Source of the DNA: Paralvinella palmiformis
Lineage: Eukaryota; Annelida; Polychaeta; Terebellida; Alvinellidae
Length of the DNA stretch: 64,000 nt
Reading direction: 5' to 3'
NCBI GenBank assembly: GCA_025642065.1
Contig: JAODUP010001320.1
Location: 5,001 to 69,000 of the forward strand
The notes under the pieces are model-generated. The model made no database searches, had not been told where the DNA came from, and saw only the letters and a list, made by a program, of their open reading frames with translations. Numbering within the stretch: the first letter of the stretch is position 1; each line of letters begins with the position of its first letter. Positions 35,770-46,239 of the stretch are shown one piece after another. The translations under genes were made by a program, and so were the position numbers.

Positions 35770-36300
35770 CATTTTGTTTCTTCTTTCTCGTGTTAGTTTC
35801 TTTCTTTTCCTTGTTTCTTTTTGCTTTTGTTTCGTTTTTTGACTAATTTACCTTAAATTTCCCTTTTCTTCGTTCCGAAATTGAATTCGTTTCCAGGTCC
35901 TGTTTTTTTCAAAAAACAGTTGAAATAATTAACCAAATTCCTCAACAAAAGATAATAATCTTTCAAACAATTTGAAAATATATGTTTTATGTTGATTTAT
36001 GGCTCAATTCGCGAAATTTCAAGTCGGTTTCGCACAACAAATGAAATTATCAGATCAATATATTTGAAGATATATGCATAACACGAATATATCACTGACA
36101 TCAAAACAAATACATTTCCTACAAAACCTAGAATAACCAAAGAGCCATAACCTTTAAAGAAATGTAATTAAGTGTATGATTTAATGATTTTTTAATCTTC
36201 AACAACTCTCTTGAACGTGTCATATGATATTGCTGAGGCTATTGATGAAGTATGCATGACTATATTAATCATACTTGATATAATCGATCATCCGATACTA
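35770..36300. other. Unassigned AT-rich stretch
   Basis: Begins with T-rich sequence after the end of duplication unit 2. No gene recognised. Confidence 0.4.
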
Positions 36301-36306
36301 CACAAG

Positions 36307-36307
<1 letters not shown>

Positions 36308-36360
<53 letters not shown>
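36308..36360. repeat. (ATT)n microsatellite
   Basis: About 17 uninterrupted ATT units. Confidence 0.95.
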
Positions 36361-36361
<1 letters not shown>

Positions 36362-36550
36362 ACACTGACTTTATCTCAGCCACATGACAAAGGGACCATT
36401 GTCAAGACGATCATCAGAACGAAACCTTATGCTGATTGAGAAGCAACTTTTCATCCCGAGACACGAAATTTTTCATCAATCCCTGAGTAGACAATCTAGA
36501 CACTCTATCAGCATTTGTAGTTAAACCGACAACATAACATCAACTAGATT

Positions 36551-36927
36551 GAGCTCCGGTGGCCTAGCGGCTAAGTACCCGGCACTTGGTGCCACCGGTC
36601 ACAGGTTCGAACCCAGCTAGAGGTCGAAACCTTTCCAGAGATTAATTTCTTGGCTCCCAACTTCGTGGGTGGATGACAAAGTTAAATGGCACTGCCGTCT
36701 CCACTGAATTATTAAAAATAAAGGAGGACGATTAAAAAAACCCTCAGGACGTAAAACACTCTGGCAGTGACCACCCTCAGGGTATTTCGGCTCCATCTTT
36801 CCGTACCGCTCCCTTGTGAGTGGTGGGGGAGGATGTTTCTCAATCACTCAAACATAGAGACGGTGCTGAATAAGCGCCAGTCTGGAGATTCTCCCCGAAA
36901 AACCAAAACAAAAACAAAACAAAAACA
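36551..36927 (+). mobile_element. tRNA-derived SINE, family II, full-length
   Basis: The best copy of the family. It starts GAGCTCCGGTGGCC, with A box TGGCCTAGCGGCTAAGT and B box GGTTCGAACCC spaced as in a tRNA. A body of about 270 bases includes AGAGATTAATTTCTTGGCTC, TGGCAGTGACCACCCTCAGG and GGAGATTCTCCCC. The 3' end is a CAAAA/AAAAC repeat tail. It would be transcribed by RNA polymerase III and mobilised by a partner LINE. Other copies: 23,968-24,310, 41,082-41,447 and 60,438-60,640; scraps lie at 44,950 and 47,500. The open frames at 36,617-37,067 (minus) are spurious. Confidence 0.92.
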
Positions 36928-36944
36928 TCAACTAGACAGTTTAT

Positions 36945-37012
36945 AGGCTGCCCTGACAACGCAGTTTTTAGAGCATTGCTCCACAAACCTCTAGGTTGTA
37001 TGCTCGTTTTTG
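36945..37012 (+). repeat. tRNA-like SINE head, family III
   Basis: It contains AGTTTTTAGAGCATTGCTCC and then ACAAACCTCTAGGTTGTATG. The second phrase is shared with the tRNA-like segments at 53.1 and 61.5 kb (minus strand). It is degraded at the B box. Confidence 0.5.
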
Positions 37013-37014
37013 AC

Positions 37015-37400
37015 TGATACCTGTGTGATGTGAGACGTTTTCCTAACATGGAATCATCGCTTAACAATGAGGATCACCCGGCCTTCTATCGGTAATTGCC
37101 TCACCGACATCACAACCTTCGCGTTCCCATTATCGGCTATCACCGAACAGAGACCTGAATGTCATCCCGACCGGAATGTTAAAGGCTATAAATTCCATTT
37201 TCATCAAAAGCTGAAGGATCAGGCGGCCATCTTTGTGCCGGATCTAAATATGTAATGGTAGGATTCGGACAGGGAGGGGGGATTTTTAGGGGGGTTTCGC
37301 CGACAGAATTCGTCGACCCGTGAGTAGCCCCCACCACAGGATAGCAACCTCGAACACACGTGATTTGACGACTAACTAAGTCGGGTGACGAATAAATATA
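37015..37400. other. Unassigned GC-richer stretch
   Basis: Open frames at 37,067-37,255 (plus) and 37,179-37,406 (minus) overlap. Neither shows a known domain. Confidence 0.35.
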
Positions 37401-37404
37401 AAAC

Positions 37405-37565
37405 ATGTTGCTGTTTTACGGCCACTTTGCGGGACACAGTATAGGCTAAATGTGCCCAATGACCTCCAATGGCAATGCAGCGAAGTGAAGAATGAAACAC
37501 CATTTAGGCGTAGACCGGCTGGAGTTTGAACACAGGAACTAGAATTATGTGGCTAACTACGTTAT
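37405..37565 (-). mobile_element. tRNA-derived SINE, family I (diverged)
   Basis: On the minus strand the B-box region (plus strand GGAGTTTGAACACAGG) is followed by the family body (GAGGTCATTGGGC, then TAGCCTATACTGTG, then GGCCGTAAAACAGC). The head beyond the B box is poor. Confidence 0.7.
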
Positions 37566-37599
37566 TAATTAAACGATGAAAACTAACCACGCAAAATCA

Positions 37600-37985
37600 G
37601 ATGATGATGATGATGATGATGATGAAACACCGACGAAACGTGTCATCTGAGGTAATGACCAGCCATAGTTAGGGGATCCTATGACAAATGAGATCACGTT
37701 ACTTGATTGCGAGGAAGTCGATTACATGATTTTGATGACGAGTCACTTCACCTGATCCGATGACGAAATTGCTCACGTGATTCAATGACGCATCAAATCG
37801 CATGGTTCGATGCCTAATCCGGATTGAGATGATCCGTAAACGATCCAGATCGCCTGTTTCACTGATTAATCTATTTACGTAATCTGACGAGACGAACCCG
37901 GTGACATGATTTAATGCCGTCGGATCACATCCGGTGAACTGCTAACGAACTTGTTCACGTGTTCTGACGATGACGAATACCGCCA
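37600..37985 (+). repeat. (GAT)n and a degenerate minisatellite rich in TGACGA / CACGTGAT
   Basis: A GAT run (37,600-37,625) precedes about 300 bases (37,670-37,985) in which phrases like GATGACGAA, TCACGTGATT and CGATGACGA recur every 25-35 bases with heavy divergence. Several copies contain the palindrome CACGTG. Confidence 0.7.
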
Positions 37986-38377
37986 GGTGGACAGATTACG
38001 AATTATATAATAGAGCCCGGCGGCTCCATACAGATGATGACCCTGTATCCCCCTTCCCATCGTGCACTCACCTTCCACAAGGTCATCTTAACCAGGTTAC
38101 AGCTTCTCGCGATGATGTATATCTATCCGTCCCGGTGTCATCATCCGCTGACATGCCTTTGTTCTTTAAGCGGGCTAAGTGACATCAAGTGACATCAACT
38201 GGATTATAATTGATGAGGAGAGTGACCTAGTCGGGGGATGTCGCCTGAGGATAGCCAGGTGTGCTGATAATTTGGTGCCGATTGGGGCTAATCGAATGTT
38301 AAGGGTTTACGGGGACACGGCATTGGTCGGTGCGTGCACGTGTAGGTGGGTGTGCGTGCGTGGGTGCTTGCGTGGGT

Positions 38378-38520
38378 GAAAATGGGTCAAACGACCTCCA
38401 AAGGTAATGAGCCAAAGTGAATGATGAAACAATCTTCAGACACGCAGACCTTGAGATTTGGAATCAGGTGGTTGAGACTTGTGACCAGTGGCGCTACCAG
38501 CTAGACCATGAAGACGCACC
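38378..38520 (-). mobile_element. tRNA-derived SINE, family I
   Basis: Minus strand: head GGTGCGTCTTCATGGTCTAG (A box), a region with CAGGTGGTTGAGACTTGTGACC on the plus strand, then AAACAATCTTCAGA and TTTGGAGGTCGTTTGACCC. The B box is mutated. Confidence 0.8.
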
Positions 38521-38529
38521 TTACTAGGA

Positions 38530-39600
38530 TGTTAGGCACTTGCCCATTAGAGACACCTGTTATTACAAATATCCAACCGGCTATGGCTATAATCCACATA
38601 ATCCGTGACTGACGTCATCATTTCGGCGTGCTGTGCCTCATACACGGAGAGAACAGAGCGACATCCCAAACAAATCGGTTCAAGACAGCTAGGCCTGAGA
38701 CAGCTGAGCCCAGTGTTTAGTCGGGACAACTCTGTGACTTTATTCCAGTTATCCATTCGACGTATAATGTCATTCTTTTCACGTAGTTTGTATACTGTCA
38801 TCAAAGACTATTTATAACAAGAAGTGTTACTTCGCGTTTTAACATGGGACGCCATTTTGAATTCATGGAGCGCCAGAGACCTAGCGACCGGAGGTAGATT
38901 GTCACTGACAGTTCCCTTCGTTAACATAGCGCCTAATGGCACTGGTTCATTTTGCGCCGCTTTCGGCTGCAGTAACAAAAAAAGTATGCACAAATAAAGA
39001 CATTCCCGGAAGGAAATGAAAGCTAGTGTAAAAATTTGATATGATCTGGCTTTTAAAAATAAACTCAATAAAGGATATTTAAAAAATAAGCATAACAATT
39101 TGAAGTAGACACGCCCCTATTTGACATGACTCATTCAGTAGGACCAAGCAGGATCTATCTAGATCTATATTTGTTTCAGACAAAATCTGATAAAATTTTA
39201 TTGAACAATATCAACCCATTAATCACAAAATGGGTATGTAAGATATACATAAGCTTACAGTTACATGTACTGGAGCCACTGAAGATGTTATGGGCGGGAG
39301 GTATATTTTACTTTATTATTGTTAATAATATAATTGAACTTCTAAAATTACATTACTATAATCAGATAATTTTCCCCAATTACAATAATTATAAGTAGCT
39401 GAGTATTTACATGACCACCTGCATCCATATTTATTTTTAAACGTAAGCAATTGGTACTTATTGATATATATGGACTTCTATTTATAATTTAAATATTATG
39501 AAATTAATTATTAAATACCTCAACTATTGTTGGAGAAATATTCATTTTGTTATTTTATTTCTCTTGACAGAAGTAAACGATGGGTTATTAATTGTTGTTG
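38530..39600. other. Unassigned stretch
   Basis: Overlapping open frames around 38,547-38,817 on both strands and 38,808-39,098 (minus) have no recognised domain. A less AT-rich patch lies at 38.6-38.95 kb. Confidence 0.35.
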
Positions 39601-39604
39601 GGCA

Positions 39605-40290
39605 GATATATGATGAGAAAAGATTTAAATTACTTGAATACTAATTGTAGAGTGTATGATATACACTTCACTGAAACGGAATTCATGAACCAGACAAGAG
39701 ATAAACTTATCTAGAATGCTATTCCAACTATTTTTGATGTACCAAATCCACTGCATTCATCTATTGAAATCAAAGAGGAAAGTATTAACAGATAGGAAAT
39801 CTATACAGGAGACAGGGCCAACTGTGATGGTAATTAATATTTATAAATATTAATGGCGAAAATTGGTATTATAAAATAAGAAACAAGGCATCCAACCCAT
39901 GAAATTTTGTCAGCCCATTTCATATCTTAATACAAAAAAGGATTACCAGCACCTGAATTAGTACCTAAATGTTCAGCTCATGTGCTTTAATTGGTATACT
40001 TCTCTTCATAACTTAAATGCATATCAAATCAAATTCTTTAACCAACTTGAAAAAATGAAACATGGGTTTACACATTGTCTATGCACTTGGTTCAAGTCAT
40101 TATTTTACAAGGTATTGTTCTGTTTCAGTCCTTAAAGTTCTATGATGATGAGATACTATGTAAACAGGCCAATCTCTTGGTTACAGATTTACTGGTGTTA
40201 TCTGTTACAGTAGTCAATGCATGTGTCTATTACACCTCTGGGTATATTCTGTCTAACTTTAAACAGTTCACTGATCTAGACTAAATGTCA
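39605..40290 (+). pseudogene. THAP-domain transposase relic (P-element-like)
   Basis: From about 39,618 one frame reads MRKDLNYLNTNCRVYDIHF, then TETEFMNQTRDKLI, a stop, and NAIPTIFDVPNPLHSS. This is the C-terminal half of a THAP DNA-binding domain: the xVCxxHF zinc-ligand region with Cys replaced by Tyr, and the conserved AVPTIF box. About 300 bases downstream, the frame ending at 40,284 contains VVNACVYYTSGYILSNFKQF, the YYxxGY segment seen near the C terminus of P-element/THAP9-type transposases. Most of the transposase between is deleted or scrambled, with many stops. The first zinc ligands of the THAP domain are not visible and may have been on an upstream exon. Confidence 0.75.
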
Positions 40291-40299
40291 TATTTTTGT

Positions 40300-41075
40300 A
40301 GTAGTGGTTGTTTAAGCTGGAAGCAGTTTGGGTTATTCTGTCCATTTGATAACAAATGACTGATTGTAACTATAGATGAACCCGTGGCACAAGAGATTTG
40401 ATGCTGCTTATTGTATGAAAGTACTAATTTCTCTATCTCTAACATGTTAATGCAAACATAAACATTGTTAATATTCCATGTATATTCTTTGTTCTCAGCT
40501 GAATTGTGTTATGATTGCGTTATAATAGCTATATATATCAGTATATGTATATATCCAAATAAATAAAAAGTTATGGACTATGATAAACTGACATGATCAA
40601 AGTATGTTTGTATTTACCTCATATATACATAATTGTTTTCATTAAAAAAACTTATAAAACATACGCCTTCCACACACAAAGCTGTGAAATACCTAAACCA
40701 TGTTCAATTATTTTCTGATCAGCTGTCAAGTGATCGCAAATTGTAGGCTCTGAATTAATTAAGTGACTGGGCTGTGAAATCACTTAATTATTTATTTACA
40801 GTTTCAGAGCTTCGCTTTTTCGATATCATGTGTGCACAATTAAAGTATTAATTAATAAAAGAGTATGTGATCATGTAGCATATAGTACTAGTATTGGCAA
40901 TTCATTTCAACCATGCGCACACATCTACACGATCACTTGTGGACAACCAGAGAGCTTATGTTTTTATCTGAGCAATACCTCTGGTCGCTGGAAGTGCCAC
41001 TGGTTCAAAATTCAACATGGCGCGGCAAGAGTAACGCCTCTATATATTTAAGGTCACTACTGTCATCATGGATTA
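40300..41075. other. Unassigned AT-rich stretch
   Basis: Possibly residual flank of the THAP element. There is a short palindromic TTAATTAAGTGA / TCACTTAATTA pair at 40,757-40,790. Confidence 0.4.
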
Positions 41076-41081
41076 ATCATC

Positions 41082-41447
41082 ATGTTTGTTTTGTTGTTCG
41101 GGGAGAATACCCAGACTGTCACTTATTCGGCACACCCTCTATGTTGGAGTGGTTGAGAAATCCCCTCCTCCCCCACCACTCACAGGGGAGCAGTACGTAA
41201 AGATGGAGCCGAAATACCCTGAGGGTGGTCACTGCCAGAGTGTTTTACGTCCTCAGGGGGTTTTAACGTCCCCCTTTATTTTAAATAATTCAGTGGAGAT
41301 GGCAGCGCCATTTAACTTGGTCAGCCACCCACGATGTTGGGAGCCGAGAAATTAATCTCTGGAAAAGTTCGACCTCTTGCTGGGTTCGAACCTGCGACCA
41401 TTGGCACTAAGTGTCGGGTGCTTAACCTCTAAGCTACCGGAGCTCAC
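41082..41447 (-). mobile_element. tRNA-derived SINE, family II, near full-length
   Basis: Minus-strand copy with head GTGAGCTCCGGTAGC, A box TAGCTTAGAGGTTAAGC (plus-strand 41,420-41,437), B box GGTTCGAACCC and a body nearly identical to 36,551-36,927. The tail is on the left. Open frame 41,086-41,355 is spurious. Confidence 0.9.
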
Positions 41448-41583
41448 TAACCATCACGGATTTTCTTCTTTCAATAAATACCAGCCCTCCACCCATTTCA
41501 TTCTTCAACGGTTTGTAGTTGTGTTTGTAAAGGTGCTGAAACATGCTCTTACATAAATACACATATATAACTAGAGATAGCCA

Positions 41584-41586
<3 letters not shown>

Positions 41587-41626
<40 letters not shown>

Positions 41627-41628
41627 GG
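41587..41628. repeat. (GATT)n microsatellite
   Basis: About ten perfect GATT units. Confidence 0.95.
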
Positions 41629-41639
41629 TTCGATCGATT

Positions 41640-42820
41640 GTCAAAAAAGGCAAGCAGAAAAATAGATAGGTAGATAGATAGAGAGTGAGTGAGAGATTTA
41701 TCGCTGCCTTTAGAAGTGTAACAAAAGTCAGTGAACAGATTAAGGCGATATTGAAATATTATTAATATGCAATCTTATTTCGCACTAAACACAACTTTCG
41801 GTTACCATTTCCAGGTTCCTTTGTGAACTGATGATCTGAAGAATGATGTCAACCAACAATGAAGAACCAAAATTTTCCATATTTTGTGGGAAATTGAGTA
41901 TTTGAGTATACACTTCTCCAAAATTTCGGTGTTCAATGTTACACTACCAGGCTTTGTGTTTATTGAATATATAAAGTTCTGTATATTAAATAAAGAACTT
42001 TAACAATATATCTTTGTTATTTCTTTTACTTTATACCTGTTACCTTATTGTGATTTGTATTGTTTGATTTGTTATCGTCTATGTGAAGAAATCTAGAAAT
42101 GGAGGTGTTGGAACCAAAAAATGAAATCATCCACATTTTTTACACTGAATGAGTCGAAATCGCAGTCTTCTTCGCCGCACGGTGGGGCGCACGTCGGCCA
42201 TCACACTTCTTTTAATAGTGCGCCCTTTCTATATCTTAAACTCTTTGATATAACGCCATAAATTCTTTTTTTTAAATTCACTTCTCTTACCTCACGCCTA
42301 TGGGGTTCTAAAAGTTGAAACCATTTTATAATGTGTCCTGGCCCCTCCAGTTTGTGTACCAACAGAGTGATAAGTTGCCCTGACAATGAAATGTCACTTT
42401 ATAGACTCAGCTGAGGATAGCTTAACACACACAAAAATACGTACTGACAGATTTTACCATTCTCAGGTCACAACATTGATTCATTCAGAATGACTTAGAC
42501 TACTTAATTACTCGGAATACTGATGTTATATAGAGGATGTCATTATGATACCAAATATTTACGAACACGTTATGATTAATATACAATTTCGCTAAGATAA
42601 CCAATCGTTTCTGATTCTGTATTTCGGTACCAAATATATAAACTTGGAAAAATCTAACTTATTAAGATAAATGAAATCATTTTAATTTTCACTAAATGGA
42701 ATATGTTTTAAATTATAATATAGAGTTTATCACCAATAAAATGATTTTCCCTTTAGACACTTTAACATTATCTATAACCAAATATGTTCGCTCCGAGCTG
42801 AAGTTTCCACAAATTCATAA
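41640..42820. other. Unassigned AT-rich stretch
   Basis: A short patch near 42,150-42,210 is GC-richer (TTCGCCGCACGGTGGGGCGC). The minus-strand open frame 42,201-42,386 is not recognised. Confidence 0.4.
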
Positions 42821-42822
42821 AT

Positions 42823-43016
42823 GATGATGATGATGATTGATGCCTTACGGGCAGTTTTGTTCACGTGGTAGGCTAAATGAGCTGAGCGACCTCCAAATGT
42901 ATGAAGTGAAGTCAAAGATGAAACACCCTTCAGATATGCCAACGCCGAGATTCAAACCCAGACGTTAGTGCTATGTGATCAAACACGCTACCGACTAGAC
43001 CACGAAGGCGCCCCCA
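42823..43016 (-). mobile_element. tRNA-derived SINE, family I, full-length
   Basis: The most complete copy. Minus strand: head GGGGGCGCCTTCGTGG, A box TGGTCTAGTCGGTAGCG, B box GTTTGAATCTC, then a body with AAGGGTGTTTCATCTTTGAC, GGAGGTCGCTCAGC and TTAGCCTACCACGTGAACA, ending in an (ATC)n tail. About 190 bases. Family I heads elsewhere often begin or end at different points, as expected for 5'-truncating retroposition. Confidence 0.92.
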
Positions 43017-43019
43017 AAA

Positions 43020-43845
43020 ACTCATAGAAAATGCAAAAATAACAAAAGGAAACAAACCGTTATTGGGTTATTACAATCTTGTTTCTTGTTCAATTCTCAG
43101 TGATGAACACGGGCTTGTGAATGTTCTCGTGAAACTACCTCAATCTAGAACTTATTTTATGAAAACTGTTATCATCACAGCAACCACATTATCTTCAGGA
43201 TGATGTCAAAAAAATGGTAGTTTCATATCTAAGACTGTAAAATAATAAATAACAAATGCAAGAACAATTGTAATTTTATTTACTGTTAAAATACAACATA
43301 TATGATAATCAGCTAGAGACACAAATGAAAACAGCAAAGTATTTATTGTGTATTTTATTACGGTATCCAATCATACACGTTTCCCAAAAGGTATTGCAAA
43401 TGAGTACATCAAGTTAATATATTTTTGACATGGCGAAGATCATTTCTGTTTATTTTGTAATGAACTCTAAATGTTTAATTCGCTGATTAGTTGGTAGAAC
43501 TTTACCTAAGAACATTCACAATTGGCCGTCACTAAATTCTGACTTGATATAACTGGGAAATGACTTTCCTTAATATTTGATCGACATTATTTGGTATAAC
43601 TTGGACCAATTAAATTGGGTGACTTCAACTGACACAAAGTTGCACAGGATCGAGTCAATTGTCTAATCTCTAAATTGTGTCCTATTTTAATCACTGATAC
43701 CATACACCCGGGATTTGTATAGTAACGGATATTAAATCTGGCAGTTTGAATTGTAAACAATCGCCAGCCAACAAACAACAAAGGAATTTAATAAACAGAA
43801 CAACGCGTGGAGCCTCAAAACTGAACAGTCAATCAAACTACGCTT
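43020..43845. other. Unassigned AT-rich stretch
   Basis: Nothing recognised. The minus-strand open frame 43,587-43,781 has no domain. Confidence 0.4.
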
Positions 43846-43852
43846 TATACTA

Positions 43853-43948
43853 ACATCCAGCTATAACATAATACTAACATCCAGCTATAACATAATACTA
43901 ACATCCAGCTATAACATAATACTAACATCCAGCTATAACATAACAAAC
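43853..43948 (+). repeat. Perfect 24-bp tandem repeat, 4 copies
   Basis: The unit ACTAACATCCAGCTATAACA plus TAAT is repeated four times without substitution except in the last base. There are no spacers, so it is not a CRISPR-type array. Confidence 0.97.
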
Positions 43949-43959
43949 AGCTAAAAAAA

Positions 43960-44940
43960 CACATTCCATGATTGATACAAACATCAATCAAAAGTTAGTC
44001 TACACTGAACAACCTAATAATGATCTCAACAATCATCGTCTTATGAATGTAAACCAAATATGGAGTCATTTTTCTAGATATCAAACCGTAAAACAACAGA
44101 CACGACGTATAATAATCGACTGCGGATTCCGTAATTGGTTATCGGATTACTAACACTGCAACCGATCGATTTTCAATTATAATAACTAATAATGGTTCTA
44201 TCATTCCCGTATATGATCTGTTTACCTAAAAATTAGAATTGTTTTTTGTTTAAAGTTCACTAAATGTTTATGAGAATTAGCTCAGTTGTCTGTTTTTTAG
44301 TCAGCTTAGCTCTTTATTTCTCGTTCATTAAACACGATGTATCTCTTAATGCCACCATCACGTGTTAACTAGACTGATATGAGATGATGAGATCTAGAAT
44401 TGTCATCATCAGCATCATCTTCATAATGGCAAAGTTCTTTATGATGATATCAACACTTATGATGACAGTTTTACTGATTGTGAAGATGGCACAGTAATGA
44501 TAGTAAATGATGGTGATTATCAATAATTATCATAATAAGAAGAATTCATATTTAATGCATATTATATTGAGAACCCTTACAAAGGAAAGTGATTCAAAAG
44601 CGCTATGCAATGAAACCTCTAATATACGGTATAAAGGTTATTTTAACAGATAAGTTGAATATTTAATATCATTTAGACGGGAAGGTAACAACCATGAATA
44701 GGTGAGTCATAAAAACTAATTTTATAAAATATTCATTTCTCTCTCAACAGCTTATATCGATGACAACTGCATTAAATGTGAGCTAACTCGTATGACTTGA
44801 CACAGGACACGAGTATCTATAATAGTATCTGGAGTACATGACATTTAGGGCTAACGTTGTTGTAGTGAAGAGAGGATTACATAAATATTGATGAATAGAT
44901 ATCTTACTGATAGACCTATTAGTAATAATCTAACAGAATT
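43960..44940. other. Unassigned AT-rich stretch
   Basis: Degenerate ATG/ATC-rich sequence at 44,400-44,530. No gene recognised. Confidence 0.4.
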
Positions 44941-44949
44941 GACCAAGAT

Positions 44950-44995
44950 CCAAGTGCCGGGTCCTTAATCGCCAAGCCACCGGAGTTCACGTGTT
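44950..44995 (-). mobile_element. SINE family II, head scrap
   Basis: Minus strand GTGAACTCCGGTGGCTTGGCG then GACCCGGCACTTGG match the first 45 bases of the family at 36,551. Confidence 0.75.
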
Positions 44996-45244
44996 GTACT
45001 GGGCGATATGGAGACGTCTAAACACTGCCACCTGAGAGCGAGCCCCAAGTTGGTGCCGTAAAGAAAATTAACGAGGTTAATTAACCTTTAATGACCCCCT
45101 ACATACACACACACACACACACGCGCGAACGTTTGTTTATGTGTTCACCAAACATTCTGACTAAAGTGTGCTAAACAGCTGTTAATATGACATGGATCCG
45201 GATTATGATGTTTACTCATTAAAATTCGTTTCTTATTTTTTAAA

Positions 45245-45365
45245 CCCTTAGGACAAAATCCCACTCTGACAAAACCCCATCGGACAAAATCCCATCGGAA
45301 AAAACCCCACTCTGACAAAACCCCATTCATAATACACATTTCCGAAATAACCCCACTCTTGAGAT
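45245..45365 (-). repeat. GGGATTTTGTCCG minisatellite, copy 2 (inverted)
   Basis: On the minus strand, six to seven units of about 16-17 bases such as GGGGTTTTGTCAGAGTGG and GGGATTTTGTCCGATG. The plus-strand copy at 45,898-45,952 lies about 530 bases away in opposite orientation, with the MULE-type fragment between them. Confidence 0.85.
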
Positions 45366-45375
45366 TTTTTTAGCC

Positions 45376-45665
45376 CCCCTTGTTCGCACTATTTACATGT
45401 ATATGGGATATACACACCGTCAAATTTGAAGCCAGTTCAAGAACGAAGAACGTATGTGAGAGATTGAACAATGGATTTTACAAGTTTGTAAGACCTTGTC
45501 ACCCGACCATCTGGAGTGTAATTGACAGTATCCGGAAGAATCAGGTCCAGGATGCCACATTACTATTAATTGATGAGCGTGTGTGAAACACCAGCCAAGC
45601 GTGTCCGCCGTCAGACACGTCAGCTCCAAATTAACCTACAAAACATGTGTGCTGACCGTTAGGAT
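45376..45665 (+). pseudogene. MULE-type transposase C-terminal fragment
   Basis: The plus-strand frame carries RTKNVCERLNNGFYKFV, then CHPTIWSVIDSIRKNQVQ, and after a frame change near 45,585 ETPAKRVRRQTRQLQINLQN. This matches the C-terminal segment common in MULE-domain transposases of invertebrates: RTNNxxEGWHxxF, then HPTIWxFIxxLRxEQ, then a basic RRxRxLQ stretch. The catalytic DDE part is missing upstream, where the sequence is the GGACAAAATCCC minisatellite. One frameshift and one or more stops make it inactive. Confidence 0.75.
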
Positions 45666-45897
45666 GGCACTAAATCAGTAGCAGTGACTCACTGATTGAT
45701 GATCGATGATTTTATCTTACGGCTACGGGTCATTGGATACTGTGTGTGATTAGCAAAGTAAAGCTTTGTTACATTTTCTGTTAGATGTATTTGATTGTAT
45801 ATTGTAATGTTATTATAAATGTGATTTGAAAATTATTTCAAATAATATTTTAAAATATGTAACATTAAGTTTGTTTTGTAAAGTTCAAGTAGCTCAT

Positions 45898-45952
45898 TTA
45901 TTGAGTGGAGTTTTGTCCGGTGGGATTATGTCTGATTGGGATTTTGTCCGTT
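45898..45952 (+). repeat. GGGATTTTGTCCG minisatellite, copy 3
   Basis: About three units (GGAGTTTTGTCCGGTGG, GGATTATGTCTGATT, GGGATTTTGTCCG). Confidence 0.8.
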
Positions 45953-46045
45953 TACCATTTATAAGGGCTCAAGGCCCAAGTAGCCCTCCGCAGCAGCAAG
46001 CTTTAAAGTCTGCGCAGAGCCAGAATTATTTACGTTTCTGTGCGG

Positions 46046-46147
46046 TACCGTGTTGGATCACAGATCACTACCACCCGTGTTCGAATCTCCGGGTGGGCCT
46101 TTGGAGGTCGCTCGGCACATTTAGCCTACCATGTGCACACATTTTAT
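46046..46147 (+). mobile_element. tRNA-derived SINE, family I (internally deleted)
   Basis: Starts inside the head (ACCGTGTTGGATCACAGATC), carries B box GTTCGAATCTC, then jumps to TTTGGAGGTCGCTCGGC and TTTAGCCTACCATGTGCAC, lacking the middle segment. A TA array follows at 46,172. Confidence 0.85.
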
Positions 46148-46168
46148 AAAGAGATATTATAATGTGTA

Positions 46169-46171
<3 letters not shown>

Positions 46172-46231
<60 letters not shown>
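46172..46231. repeat. (TA)n microsatellite
   Basis: TA array immediately after a SINE end. Confidence 0.95.
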
Positions 46232-46234
<3 letters not shown>

Positions 46235-46239
46235 AGAAA

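Noticed and set aside
43853..43948. CRISPR-like array
   Set aside because: Units are directly adjacent with no spacers, and the genome is eukaryotic.
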